Of a stretch of 64,000 bases of DNA, positions 43,985 to 54,281 are shown one piece after another. Position 1 is the stretch's first letter. Every line of letters begins with the position of its first letter. The notes under the pieces were generated by a model, which did not search any database, was not told the DNA's origin, and worked only from the letters and a program-made list of their open reading frames with translations. Origin of the DNA: Sambucus nigra (taxonomy: Eukaryota; Streptophyta; Magnoliopsida; Dipsacales; Adoxaceae); NCBI GenBank assembly GCA_949130495.1, contig OX422217.1, forward strand, positions 542,257,137 to 542,321,136, written 5' to 3'. A program made the position numbers and the translations under genes.

Positions 43985-44645
43985 AATTGTGGTGTTATGG
44001 TCCCCATACGGGAGGGAGAAGTGGGATGTTGTGATAACATTTGTTATTGTGTTTTATCCTTGCGAGGACATGATAGTGCTTGTCTCTTAGTCTGCCATTT
44101 AACCCTGAGGTAGGGTTTAAGTTATGATTATTTCTCCTTTGAAGTTGTTCGATGCCATATTAAATTTTTATTGCAAGAACCTATTTAGGCATAAGACTAA
44201 GTCTTCATGTGAGGGGTTGTCAGTTGTTCAGAGTTTCCAGTTTATTTTTTATAAAACCAAATAAAATTTCTAGGTTTAGACCTTTTGGGGTAATCCTAGG
44301 TTGAGGCCTACGAATGATCTAAAGATTCTTGATGTGGGTTTGATAACTAGGTTACAAGTGGGTAAGGTATTAGGAACCCCACTTGTTCTTTGTGCTTATA
44401 TATATATACTTGTTTTCATTTTTTAACACTTATGATTTCTTTTTAAGTTTATTTTAAAAAATATTGAGATACCTTTTGAGACTCCCTTAAAAAGTAGATA
44501 TATTCTTAGGTATGGAAATGGTATTAGTGACAAATGTAGGAACGCCAGTTAAACCGGTGTGGTTACACAAGAGTTCTTATGTGTGAATGTGTATTCAGAT
44601 AATGGGTGGTTGTTAGTATGTATATATAAGGCTGAGAGGGAACTC
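43985..44645 (-). repeat. Dispersed repeat R, copy 2
   Basis: From about 44,172 it aligns with 23,960-24,470 in the same order and orientation. It ends where the E4 gag sequence begins (about 44,646), so it marks the truncated 5' side of E4. No PBS-like site borders this copy. Confidence 0.55.
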
Positions 44646-45841
44646 GGCTTGTGATAATTTGATATCTCGTTTGAGGAAAGTAATCCAGGGTGGAAGATGT
44701 GGTCGCCCTCAGCCAAGGTGATAGCAGTCGCACGAAGGTGACCAAAGGAAATGAAAAAGAGATCACCCTCAATAAGGGGCGAAAAGTAGAGCGGGGGATC
44801 TAAAAATGAAGATAAGGCAGACCCTTCCAAAGCCTTTCGAGTAATCAACATCATTTTCAAAGAACCCATCTATAAGATCATTGGTAAGATCAAAGACCAG
44901 CAGTCCCTTAAGTGTTCGAAGAAGATGGGAGGATATCCAAGTAAGAGAAATAGCTCACTCGGATTCTCCTATCACAACGAGTACGTGCACAGAACGGAGA
45001 ATTGTAAGTCCTTCAAGTCCTATCTATAGGAGTTGTCCCAAGTAGGTCATTTAAGCGAGTACGTAGAAATTAAAGGTGACAATGTCTCGCCCGGCACTGA
45101 CCAAAAACTAGATAATGTTTTGGAGGAAGAGTTAGGGAATGAATTCCCTATTATCCACGATGTTTCAAATCCTAAATATATTTAAAGAAATATTGCTCAG
45201 ATGCAACTCGAGAAGGGCACTACAGTTATGGAGGCCTCCCAAATTAACCCTGCAAATATCCCAGATAGCAAGCATATGCAACCAAAATACATCGACTATA
45301 ATAATCATATAGTCTTTAGGTTTGATCGTAGTGAGGACCCCACACCATGATGCACTAGTAATCACCCTTAGGAAAATAAACTGGGATGTGGATAAGCTAC
45401 TAGTCAATCAAGGTATTTCCTCTGAAGTCATGTACTTAGAGCTTTTTTTATAAGCTCAAACTTAAGTTAGAGTACTTAAAGGAAGAAACCATAACTCTAG
45501 TCAGCTTCGCTGGAAAAATGACTATATCATTGGTAAAGTTGGTCCTACTAATTAGGGCCATGAATATCTCGAAGCTGATCGAGTTTTTAGTGGTAGAAAT
45601 TGACTCGCCTTTCATGCCATTCTTGGGAAAGGGTAGTTGCACGCCATGTAGGTTATTCCCTCCACTTACTACCAAAAACTCAAGTGAATCACAGAGCGAG
45701 GAATAATGGAAATTAGAGGCAACCAATCTATTGCTCGGAAGTGTTTTATCATCGCTATTAGTCCTAAATAAGAGAAGAATAAAGAAAATGAGGTTATTCC
45801 TTAAACGTCTTAAGATGGATCTACACCTTTTAAATAGCAAC
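44646..45841 (+). pseudogene. gag: E4 gag C-terminus and protease (decayed)
   Basis: Pieces match E1: 'VEDVVALSQ' (E1 'VEDVTRLST'), 'FKEPIYKIIGKIKD' (E1 'FKEAIYKILAKIKD'), 'KKMGGYPSKRNSS', and the nucleocapsid finger at about 44,958-45,005, where the first Cys is lost. Protease-like pieces follow: 'YNNHIVFRFD' and 'FAGKMTISLVKLVL' type blocks, then 'KLIEFLVVEIDSPFMPFLGKG' at 45,569-45,631. Frames change several times and stops are frequent. E2 inserted at 45,842. Confidence 0.75.
45837..45841. repeat. Target-site duplication GCAAC (left)
   Basis: Matches 57,486-57,490. Confidence 0.95.
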
Positions 45842-46418
45842 AGTTGATCTAAAAAATTAGATCATATCTAATTATTTAATCACAGATAAAATAAATGAGA
45901 CACAGAAGTTTTAAAGTGGTTCAGCCTTATAAGAATGGCCTACGTCCACTGTTTCTGTTATTGCTGAGTGTTTGGGAATTCTAGATTACAAGTTCTATTA
46001 AGAAATTTCGGTCCCCCCACAATGAGGATTGTACAATGTATTTATAGCCCTGAGGCTGTAATGTCAAAGGGTAATACATTAAATGATGTACATATGAAAG
46101 GGTAATACATTCAATGCCCCTTAAGCGTATGCGTCTGAATGATAAGCATTTAATGAACAGTCAAACTGTTGGTTATCCTGCTATTAATGCTTTGTTCGAG
46201 GTGCAGCTCGGACCGCCTAAGCTTCTCGGTACTCAAGAGTTCCTCGGAGAGTTCTTGTTCCTCGGAGCGTATGAGTTCCTCGGGGAAGCAGTGTTCCTCG
46301 TTGTAGTATGGTTCCTCGGAGCGTGTGAGTTCCTCGGAAGTGTTCGTTGTTGTCACGTAGATTGCCATGTGTCTTCACTCAATTGAGCCATGTCAGCAGA
46401 CTAAATTTGGTATCAACA
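45842..46418 (-). repeat. E2 3' LTR
   Basis: Direct repeat of 56,910-57,485. On + it ends ATCAACA; the first bases have mutated from TGTTGATG to AGTTGATC. About six copies of a GTTCCTCGGAG-type motif lie at 46,240-46,345, and a TATA box on - (CTATAAATA) lies at 46,039-46,047. An apparent + frame rich in 'FLG' at 46,114-46,386 is only this repeat read as codons. Confidence 0.94.
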
Positions 46419-46430
46419 TAAGCCCCCAAT
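46419..46430 (-). promoter_or_regulatory. E2 polypurine tract
   Basis: On - it reads ATTGGGGGCTTA, directly before the 3' LTR. Confidence 0.85.
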
Positions 46431-46846
46431 GTTTCATAGTTCGAACTTTGAGGAGTGTGGAACATTCTTTCTCGGAATATGGCAGTTTTAAATGGTCCTC
46501 CTGAATTTTAGGAGTGTTTCCTTTGTATTTATTTCTCTTTCCAAATTCGTAGAATCAGGCTTTTTTGAATTTTTTATAACCGCCTCGATCTCCGCGTACT
46601 TTTTGTCCTTCTAACCGCCGGTAGCGTAATCGTTTCTTTTTGTAATCATTAACTTTATCGTTTCCCAAGGCAGAGTATTTAAGCGTCACAGACAATCCCA
46701 TCGTCTTCTACTTTTTCAAATTTGTATCTTCGAATTTTCCATTGTCTTATTCTCTTGTGCGTTCATCTTTTCCATCGTTCGTTGTCAACAAATCCACTCT
46801 TTTTCTGTAAGATCTTCTTCCTTCTTCTTCATTTCCTTCTTTCATC
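46431..46846 (+). promoter_or_regulatory. Promoter/leader region of E2 antisense gene A
   Basis: A TATTTAAG element lies at 46,677-46,684, about 165 bp upstream of ATG 46,847, followed by a long pyrimidine-rich leader (TCTTC/TTCTTC runs). This looks like a plant promoter and 5' leader outside the LTR. Confidence 0.5.
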
Positions 46847-47332
46847 ATGGTTTATCCTGTAGAATCGATTGATAAATTTCGCTCTGATTTTTCTATTCCC
46901 TTCTGGGTTGTTTTGGAAGAGCTTTCTGAGCCTTCTGACTATTTCCGTTTGGCTGAGGGACATTGGTTCCCCAGTCTCTTTGTTGCTGAGTGTGGGTTTA
47001 TTTTCCACCCAATCCCTTATGTTTGGAATTATGTCAATACTTTGACGTTGTTCTTGCAAGAATTGCCCCCAATACATGGAGAATAGTTAATCGGGTTCAT
47101 AGATTAAATCAAATCCATGGAACTCGCATAGGAATTCCAGAAATCATGTTTTGTTACAGATGGGCTGTTGGGGATAACACTTTTTATTTAAGAACTAGAT
47201 TTTTAAATAGGGCTTTAGTGGTCAATCTCCCGGATGCCAATAGGGACTATTTTGAGCACGGGGTTGTCATAAAAAATTGGAAACATGTTCCTTTATCTGA
47301 AGTGTATCAGGGTCCCATATGCCCTCCTTATG

Positions 47333-47433
47333 GTAATGGGATAGGTTATTTTTATTTTATTTATTTTGAAATTATGCTTCCTTTATGTTTGATAAAATGT
47401 GCCACTGATATTTCAATGTTTATTTATTTGCAG
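47333..47433 (+). other. First intron of E2 antisense gene A
   Basis: 101 bp, donor GTAATG, acceptor TTGCAG after a T-rich tract; at the same coding position as 22,079-22,158 in E1. Confidence 0.75.
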
Positions 47434-48113
47434 TTGACAGTAAAAGAAAGTGTCCAAAAGAGGCAGACGTTAACATAAGACATTTGAAACTTATCTAGAG
47501 TTTGCATCAGTCTGTTGCCGACGAGCACATTAGGTCAGCTTCATATCTACTGCAGTACAAGAGCTACACCACTTCTTTTACTGCTCGTCCGGTAATAAGC
47601 GACGCAGAGCCAGTTGCAGCCTCTTGCAGTTCTTCGCCTGAGTCACACGTTCCTTTAAGTGAAAGGATGAAGAAGAGAAGACCTCCCACTCTCTTCGAGA
47701 AACCTGCCTCTGGTGCTGGAGAGGCAAAAAGAAGTAAGATTGACGTCCCAGAAGGGACAAAGAAAGTTGATGCGCCTTCCTCGGCTGCTCCTGTGAAGGT
47801 TGTAGAGAAGCCCCCAGTGGCCCCGAGCAAAGCTGCTGCTCCAGGAGAAGTGATTGTCATATCACCGACCAAGAGTTCCTCCTTGGTTGAATCTATTCCT
47901 GCTCCCCCGAGGAAGCTGAAGAAGATCTCCTTGGTCAATTTGGCTGAAACCATCTCCCAGCCCCCAACTACTGGAACTGGTGTTCCTACTTTTGTTCCCC
48001 CGAGCTCTGCCATGAGCTCGGTGAAGACTTGGATCATTCTCTAGATCCAAGGTATTGAGGAGAACCTTTCTCGGGACATGGTCACCTCATTGGCTGCTCG
48101 CCATATTACTTCT

Positions 48114-48191
48114 GTAAGTCTTATTACTTTGAACTTTTCATCTTTCCCTTGTTATATCTGTCTCTGACTTGCTTTCATTTTCTTTTCACAG
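48114..48191 (+). other. Second intron of E2 antisense gene A
   Basis: 78 bp, donor GTAAGT, acceptor TTTCACAG; equivalent to 17,753-17,829 in E1. Confidence 0.82.
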
Positions 48192-49230
48192 TTAGTGAGC
48201 TGCTTCAATACAATTTTGAAGAAAGATGAAGCTATTAAAGCTTCAAGCTCCTCATCTGGTGTGGAGGAAGCTCTGGTGAGCCTAAGGCAGTCTTTGGAAG
48301 ATTCTCGTCTGAAGTACGATGCTGATAAGGCAATTTGGGAGAAGAAACTTACCTCCACCGAGCAGGAGAAAGCTCAAGTTATTGAAGTCTCCAAGGAGTT
48401 GGAGAAGAGAATAAAGGACTTGGAAGGGAAAAATAAAGAGCTCGATAAGAAGCTCAAAAATGATGGAGAGCTTGAGAATAAGCTCAAGGTTGCTGAGGAA
48501 GAGTTGGGTCAGCTTCGGGAGGTAAATCAGCAGAAGGAGGAGGTTGAGAATAAATTGAATCTACTGAAAACCTTCTGTCCGAGAAGCTTTCCTCGGAGAA
48601 GTTAAAGAGAAAATTGGCTGTGAAGAAGTCTTTCAGCGCTGGCTGGGACAAGGGGTGGAACAAGGGCTTGGCTGCCATAATGTCTCAAGTAGAATATGGC
48701 AGCCTTAAATACTTTAGAGATGGGTGGGTCGCAGCTCTTCAGGAGATGAAGGTTGATGAAACCTCTGAACTCTTCCAGCGACACATCCCTGGTCCCCCTC
48801 CAACTCCTGAAGATGAAGAAGAGGACGAAGCTGCCTCCGAAGAGTCTTCCATGGTGATGGGAGATCAGGTTTCTCTTCCCCCGACTATCCAGCCCGCTGA
48901 CGAGGAACTTCAACTACCTGCAACTTCCTCCGATCAACCTCCAGCACTTCCTCAACTACTATATGCTCCATCCAAGCAACCTACTTCCTCGTCTCATCCT
49001 CCCGAGAAAGTTTTGGGAGACAAGGAAAAGGTGTAGAGTTGTTCGGATTTCTCTATTTTATTTTTCTTTAACAAATGTAATCCTGAACATGTAACTCTGA
49101 ACCTTGTACTTCTGACCTTTATGATATAATAAAACTTGAACTTGTGTTTATTCATATTGTTGTCTCTTCTTCATGCTCTGTTTTGATTATTGATTACTGC
49201 TTTTTCTTCCTCTACTAGTTTCTGGCCAGG

Positions 49231-50481
49231 ATGGAATTACTGTCTGCTCATGATACAAAGCTGTTGCGGCAATGCAATGAATATTTTAAGGCTGGTCACA
49301 CAGATCTGAGTGCAGCATAAATCGTCGACATCCTCGGCCAAGATGCTTCGAAACAGGCAATTGAGGCCTACCAATACTTGAAGTGTCTGCTTGATCGTGC
49401 AGTGTCCAATAATGTGGTTTATTATGATATGATCGAGGATCTCCAAGGCACTCTTGAAGACCTTCAGCAACAATACAAAGCATCCACTGCCCTTTTGCAC
49501 GAGGGGTATGAGAAGAAGTATCAGCAACTCAATGCTGACGAGGGATACGAGAAGCGTTTTGATGGCTACGATGTGAGGGAGAGAACTCTGAGGGCTGAGG
49601 TCGAGGAGTGCAGACAAATAGCTGAATTATTAGAGCAAGAGAATAACAACCTGCAAAGAGAGTTGTCACAGTTGAAGTCTGCAGCTTCCACTTCAAAATC
49701 CTTGATCCTAGTGACTGATGAGGGATTCTCGTTCTTAGAGGTCGAGAACGCCAACTTGAGGGACGAATTGGAGACCTTGAAGAGAGCTGGCCTCTCTACA
49801 TCTTCTCGTGGACGAGCAAGAGCAGCTCGAATTCCTGTCGAGGAATAGAGGACTCAATCTGCTTTAGAGAACCAATCTTTCCAATTAATGGCAAAGAACC
49901 AGGCGTTGGCTGAAATGTCAAAGAAGATCAGGGACCTGGAAGAGCAGTTTTCTGCGCAGAAGTCAGTCTTGGAGAATAAGTAACTCTTCGTCAAAAATCT
50001 CCATGAGTAGCTGGAAAGATTGGCATATCAATTCCACAAATAGCCCAGGGAGTTCTGGATGGCTGGGTACAATGAGGCTCTCTACCACTTGGACGATCGT
50101 ATCCAGAATTCCAATAATGAGGGCTACAAGCAAGGCTGGTTGAATGCCTTAGGTGTGCTGCAACTCGAACAGGGTCATTACCTGTGGGACTACCATGATC
50201 CTGGGTTGCTCGACCTACCCGTGCCACCATTCAAACTGGATATGAGTTGGATCCCTGCTCGGGCCATTCCTCGATGCTTGATTTCCAAATATCTCGGCGA
50301 CTACAATCTCCATTCAAATGTCGAGATATCTCATCCCGAGCACCTCCTAGATCGACCATCCGTGATAAATATCAGGATGTTAAAATATTTGAACTTTATA
50401 AATTCTCCTCTTGCTTTAAATGATCCGCCTGCTGGCGAGGAACCTGTTTCAAAAGCAGAGGGGAAGAAACCAATAGAGTAG
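49231..50481 (+). pseudogene. E2 antisense gene B (coiled-coil protein with GW/HDPG tail)
   Basis: An ATG at 49,231 follows a T-rich acceptor-like CTACTAG at 49,212-49,218, so this may be a downstream exon or a separate gene. One frame runs to TAG at 50,479 with stops near 49,318, 49,846, 49,981, 50,008 and 50,041. Most of it (49,430-49,980) is coiled coil ('EVEECRQIAELLEQENNNLQ', 'LENQSFQLMAKNQALAEM'). The tail at 50,059-50,205 has 'AGYNEALYHL', 'EGYKQGWLNALGVLQL' and 'YHDPG', the same plan as gene A tails. 'WIPARAIPRCLI' follows, as in E1 gene B. No known family was recognised. Confidence 0.68.
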
Positions 50482-50906
50482 GAATTTTGATGTGATAGTT
50501 AGTATACATTTCATTCTCAATGTAATTTGTTTTTTATTTTAATGAAAGACTTTTACTTTTGTTCGCAATCTTAATTGCTATTGTCTTGTAAAACACTTTA
50601 TATTTGTGCATGTGTATCTGTTAAAAAGATAATGATATTGTGTTATTCGTCGACCAACTTATTGTCGAGTAGTTTGAATTTGTGGTAATCATTTGACAAA
50701 AATGATGTTTTGTTTCTCGATCAACTTAGTAAAAAGTTACGAATATCAAAAATGTTGCTCGATCACTTTCTCGTTTTCATAAAATGTTTCCGACCAACCA
50801 AGGTCGGTAAATTTTCCTTTTCGACCAACTACATTTAGTGGGTTTTTATCCCCGAGCAGCCATAGTTAGTGAATTTTTTCTCTACGAGCAATTTTGGGAG
50901 GCTACT
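50482..50906. other. 3' region of E2 antisense gene B with CGACCAAC repeats
   Basis: No coding frame. Several copies of a TCGACCAACT / CGACCAACC-type motif occur at about 50,648-50,832. It would form the 3' side of both pol and gene B transcripts. Confidence 0.45.
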
Positions 50907-51363
50907 TTAGGAGAAGATTATGAAACTTGTAGAGCCTACTTTAGGAGAAAATCCCATCGCTAAGTGGGATAAAGACCAAAGTTATGGTGAAATCATCCCT
51001 ATTAACCCAGACGCCACTATTAATGGTGGAACCTATAAGAAAAGATATTTACAAGAAGACAGAGAATAATTCAAGAAAGACATAGATGAAATGCTTAAGT
51101 TAGGTATTATTAGAGAAAGTAAAAGTAGACATAATATGCTTGCCTTCTATATTCAAAATGATTCTGAACGTAAAAGAGGAAAAAGACGTATGGTTATAGA
51201 TTATAGACAATTAAATAAGAATTATGAATTTAATTCTTATAAGATACCAGACAAGAATAATTCGATCAATTTAATTGAAGATAGAATTATATTCAGTAAG
51301 TTTGATTGCAAATCAGGCTTCTGGAAAATTAAGATGCATTCAGACAGTATTACTTGGATAGCC
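50907..51363 (+). pseudogene. Caulimovirid-like (endogenous pararetrovirus) RT fragment inside E2
   Basis: On + the frame 51,091-51,375 contains 'KRGKRRMVIDYRQLNKNYEF' and 'IIFSKFDCKSGFWKIKM', typical of the N-terminal half of caulimovirid reverse transcriptase (FDCKSGFW is motif A). The same frame upstream includes 'ENPIAKWDKD', a stop at about 51,067 and the approach to RT. The catalytic YxDD motif, RNase H and all other viral genes are absent. The piece ends at about 51,363, directly against E2 integrase on the other strand. A near-tandem duplication of 'CTACTTTAGGAGAA' lies at its left edge (about 50,910-50,950). It is a dead relic. Confidence 0.72.
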
Positions 51364-51380
51364 ATAGTACGATAAGTCCA

Positions 51381-52430
51381 CAATACTGACTGTAACTCGT
51401 TGATCCAATTTGCTTTCGCATCACTTAGTCTTTTCTTCAAGCCATTTAGCAACGTTCTGTTCGTCACTTCAGTTTGTCCATTACTTTGAGGATGGCCTGG
51501 CGCTGAGTGGATCTTCAAAATGTTTGACTTGTGACAATAGGCAGCGAACTCCTCGTTGTCAAATTGTGTTCCATGGTCTGTGATGAAGGCATGAGGAAGA
51601 CCATATCGACAAATGATGTTCTTCCAAACAAATTGGTACACCTTGTCGTACGTCATATCAATGAAAGGCTCAGCTTCTACCCACTTAGTAAAATAATCCA
51701 CTGCGACGACGAGGTATTTGAACCTTCCTCTGGTCGTTGGCAGTGGCCCAACCAAATCTATCCCCCACATGGAAAATGGCCAAGGGGAAGTGATGGGTGT
51801 CAACAATGCTTGTGGAGTTCTTCGGATGGAGGAAAAGCGCTGGCACTTATCACATTTCTTGGCATAGGCTATACAATAATCCCTCATCGTCGGCCAGTAG
51901 TATCCCTGCGTCATCACCCTTTGCAAAAGCGTCTGACCTGCTACATGGGCTCCACAGGACCCTTCATGGATCTCTTCAATCAATTCTTTCACCTCGAAGG
52001 GGTGTACACACCTTTGCAAACCTGCCATAATTCCTCGTCTATACAGAATACCGTTAGTTAATACATACCGAGCAGCTTTAAACTTTAATTTCTTGGCTGC
52101 GAGCTTGTCAATTGGTAATTCTCCCTCTTCAATATATGCTATGATGGGATCCATCCAAGATGGTCCTAAATCAAGGGTAATAAAGTTCATCGTCAGATCT
52201 TCATCTATACTCCGACCAGCTAAAACTTCAATTGGGATTGTTCTCCGGAGCTCGGTACGAGTAGTTGAGGCTAATCGAGCTAGGGCGTCTGCTCTCGCAT
52301 TCTCCATTCTCGGTATTCTGACTAGCTGAATAGCAGCAAATTCCGACACCAGCTTCTTTGCCTTTGCGTGATATCTGATCATTAATTCTCCTTTGACTGC
52401 ATATACTCCCATCATTTGGTTTACGATCAA
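51381..52430 (-). pseudogene. E2 end of archaeal-type RNase H and integrase (C-terminus lost)
   Basis: The frame begins in the second RNase H and passes through 'MENARADALARLAS' to the integrase. The zinc finger is complete (H...H in 'IHEGSCGAHVAGQ', C..C in 'KKCDKCQ'). All three catalytic residues are present: D in 'VAVDYFTKW', D in 'FITDHGTQFDN' and E in 'HPQSNGQTEVTNRTL'. It reaches 'LWTYRT' at about 51,381 and then runs into the pararetrovirus-like piece, so the last ~150 residues seen in E1 are missing. A TAA at 52,431 (Gln expected in SDSQL) separates it from the upstream frame. Confidence 0.92.
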
Positions 52431-53129
52431 TTAAGAATCACTGAAAACAATAACCTGCTGCGCCTCCATAATTTTTGCCAAACTAAGACCTGCAATCATG
52501 GCCTCATACTCAGCCTCATTATTGGAAGCTTTGAATTGGAAACGTAGGGCGTATTCCATGTCGACCTTGTCCGGAGTGCTCAAAACTATCCCCGCCCCAC
52601 AGCCTGTTGTGCAAGATGAGCCATCTATATATAGCCTCCATATAGGTAACTCATCTTCAAACTTCTGATCTGTCAGAGTTCCTCGGTGAAATATTTGTTG
52701 CTTCCTTTCATCTTCCCCTGATATTTCTCGCTCTTCGTCGATCATCTTTTCTTGCCCTTTTACCAACCGGAGTTGGTCTGAGCTCGAATTTGATGATCCT
52801 GTAACATCCACTTGCCCTTTTACCAACCTAAGTTGGTCTGAGCTTATGTTTGTTGATCCTGTAACATCCACAGGTTGATCAGCGAGCAAATTTTGCTCCT
52901 CGGGGGTATCAGGATAGGTGAACTCTGCTATAAAATCCGCTACAGCTTTCCCTGTAAGCGATGATCTGGGTTCATAGACTATATCGTATTCACCGAGCTC
53001 TATTGCCCAGTACATCAATCTCCCTGATTTTTCTGGTTTATGAAGGGCTTGCCTCAACGACATATCAGTATATACGACTATAGTATGAGCCTGGAAGTAT
53101 GGCCTTATTCTCCTACTCGCCTCAATCAA
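52431..53129 (-). pseudogene. E2 RNase H and archaeal-type RNase H
   Basis: The frame has the end of the first RNase H ('YTDMSLRQALHKPEKSGRLMYWAIELGEYDIVYEPR') and 'GKAVADFIAEF'. A linker with a near-perfect internal duplication (about 52,745-52,870, 'VTGSxNxSSDQLRLVKGQ' twice) follows. The second RNase H comes next: 'WRLYIDGSSCTTGCGAGIVL', 'FKASNNEAEYEAMIAGL', 'VIVFSDS'. Dual RNase H is typical of Tat elements. Confidence 0.92.
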
Positions 53130-53207
53130 TGCCAGTGCTAACTTTTCCAGCCTTGGATATCTGATCTCTGCTCCTCGGAAGGCCGGCCTTGTGTAGTAGA
53201 TTAGTTT

Positions 53208-54224
53208 TTATACTCCATTCTCCACTCTTATCAACGCCGAGCTAACTGCATCCTTCGATACTGCTAGATACAAGTACAATTTTTCTCCCATCACCGGCCT
53301 GGACAACAGTGGAGGTGCTCCCAAGTATTTCTTCAAGTCTTGAAAAGCCTTCTCACATTCATCATTCCACTCAAAAGTCTTTCGGAGTGTCTTGAAGAAT
53401 GGGAGACATCGATCAGTTGCTCGTGATACAAATCTATTGAGTGCTGTTACTCGTCCTGTAAGACTTTTCACCTCTTTCTTCGTCGTTGGAGATCGCAGCC
53501 CTAATAGAGCTTTGATCTTTTCAGGATTTGCCTCAATGCCTCGTTGATTGATAATGTACCCGAGAAACATGGCTTCTCGTACTCCAAATATGCACTTCGT
53601 CGGGTTCAGCTTCATTTGGTATTTATCGAGTTGATCAAAAGTCTGACTTAAGTTGACTAGATGATCGGCAGCTTTCTTGCTCTTTGTCAGCATATCGTCA
53701 ACATAGACTTCCATATTGCAACTGATTTGTTCAGCAAAGACCTTATTCATCAGCCGCTGATATGTCGCACCTGCATTTTTTAAACCAAAAGGCATAATAT
53801 TATAACAATAAGTTCCCCTAGGGGTAATGAAAGAAGTACTCTCCCTGTCTTCAGGTTTCATTTTAATCTGATTGTACCCAGAATAAGCATCCATGAAGCT
53901 CAACAGCTCGTGTCCCAAGGTAGCATCGACCAGTTGATCAATTCGGGGCAATGGAAAGTGATCCTTTGGGCATGCTTTGTTGAGGTCGGTGAAGTCTACA
54001 CACATCCTCCACTTGTTATTTTTCTTCTTTACCATCACCACATTGGCTAACCAGTCTGGATCTTTAACACCTTCAATGAAGCAAGCTTTCTGGAGCTTCT
54101 TGACTTCCTCCTGTATAGCTTGATTCTTCTCGGGGCTGAACACTCTTCTTCTCTGCTTCACTGGCTTGATCTCCTTAGTCACATTGAGCTCGTGACATAA
54201 GAAATTTGGGTCTATTCCGGGCAT
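53208..54224 (-). pseudogene. pol: E2 reverse transcriptase
   Basis: A 338-codon open stretch of the polyprotein. Landmarks are 'NNKWRMCVDFTDLNKACPKDHFPLPRIDQLVDAT', motif A 'SFMDAYSGYNQIKM', 'IMPFGLKNAGATYQRLMNKVF', catalytic 'VYVDDMLTKSK' (YVDD) and 'FLGYIINQRGIEANPEKI'. It ends at a TAA (53,208) where related elements have Gln. Upstream, TAG at 54,237-54,239 replaces Trp in the 'FAWSHEDMPGID' block, and another TAG lies at 54,282. All RT motifs look intact. Confidence 0.94.
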
Positions 54225-54281
54225 ATCTTCATGACTCTATGCAAAAGTTTGCTTTTTGCTTCTTAGGAAAGTTATCAATTC

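Larger units (their letters stand above)
46847..49036 (+). pseudogene. E2 antisense gene A (Transposase_28-like domain, coiled coil, GW/HIPG tail)
   Basis: This gene reads against pol, starting 430 bp inside the 3' LTR. Exon 1 (46,847-47,332) has 'FSIPFWVVLEEL', 'APNTWRIVNRVHRLNQIHG', 'TFYLRTRFLNRALVVNLPDAN', matching E1 gene A and the plant Transposase_28-like domain; an indel near 47,058 shifts its frame. Exon 2 (47,434-48,113) has one in-frame TAG, then a Pro/Ser/Lys-rich disordered part. Exon 3 (48,192-49,036) is a Glu/Lys-rich coiled coil with an indel near 48,565, then the tail at 48,626-48,796 ('SAGWDKGWNKGL', 'FRDGWVAALQEMKV', 'HIPGPPP') and an acidic, Pro-rich end. An AATAAAA signal lies near 49,128. 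Function unknown. Confidence 0.78.

Noticed and set aside
46114..46386. + frame rich in 'FLGEFLFLGAYEFLG', membrane-like
   Set aside because: It is the GTTCCTCGGAG repeat of the E2 LTR; the same frame breaks in the other LTR.
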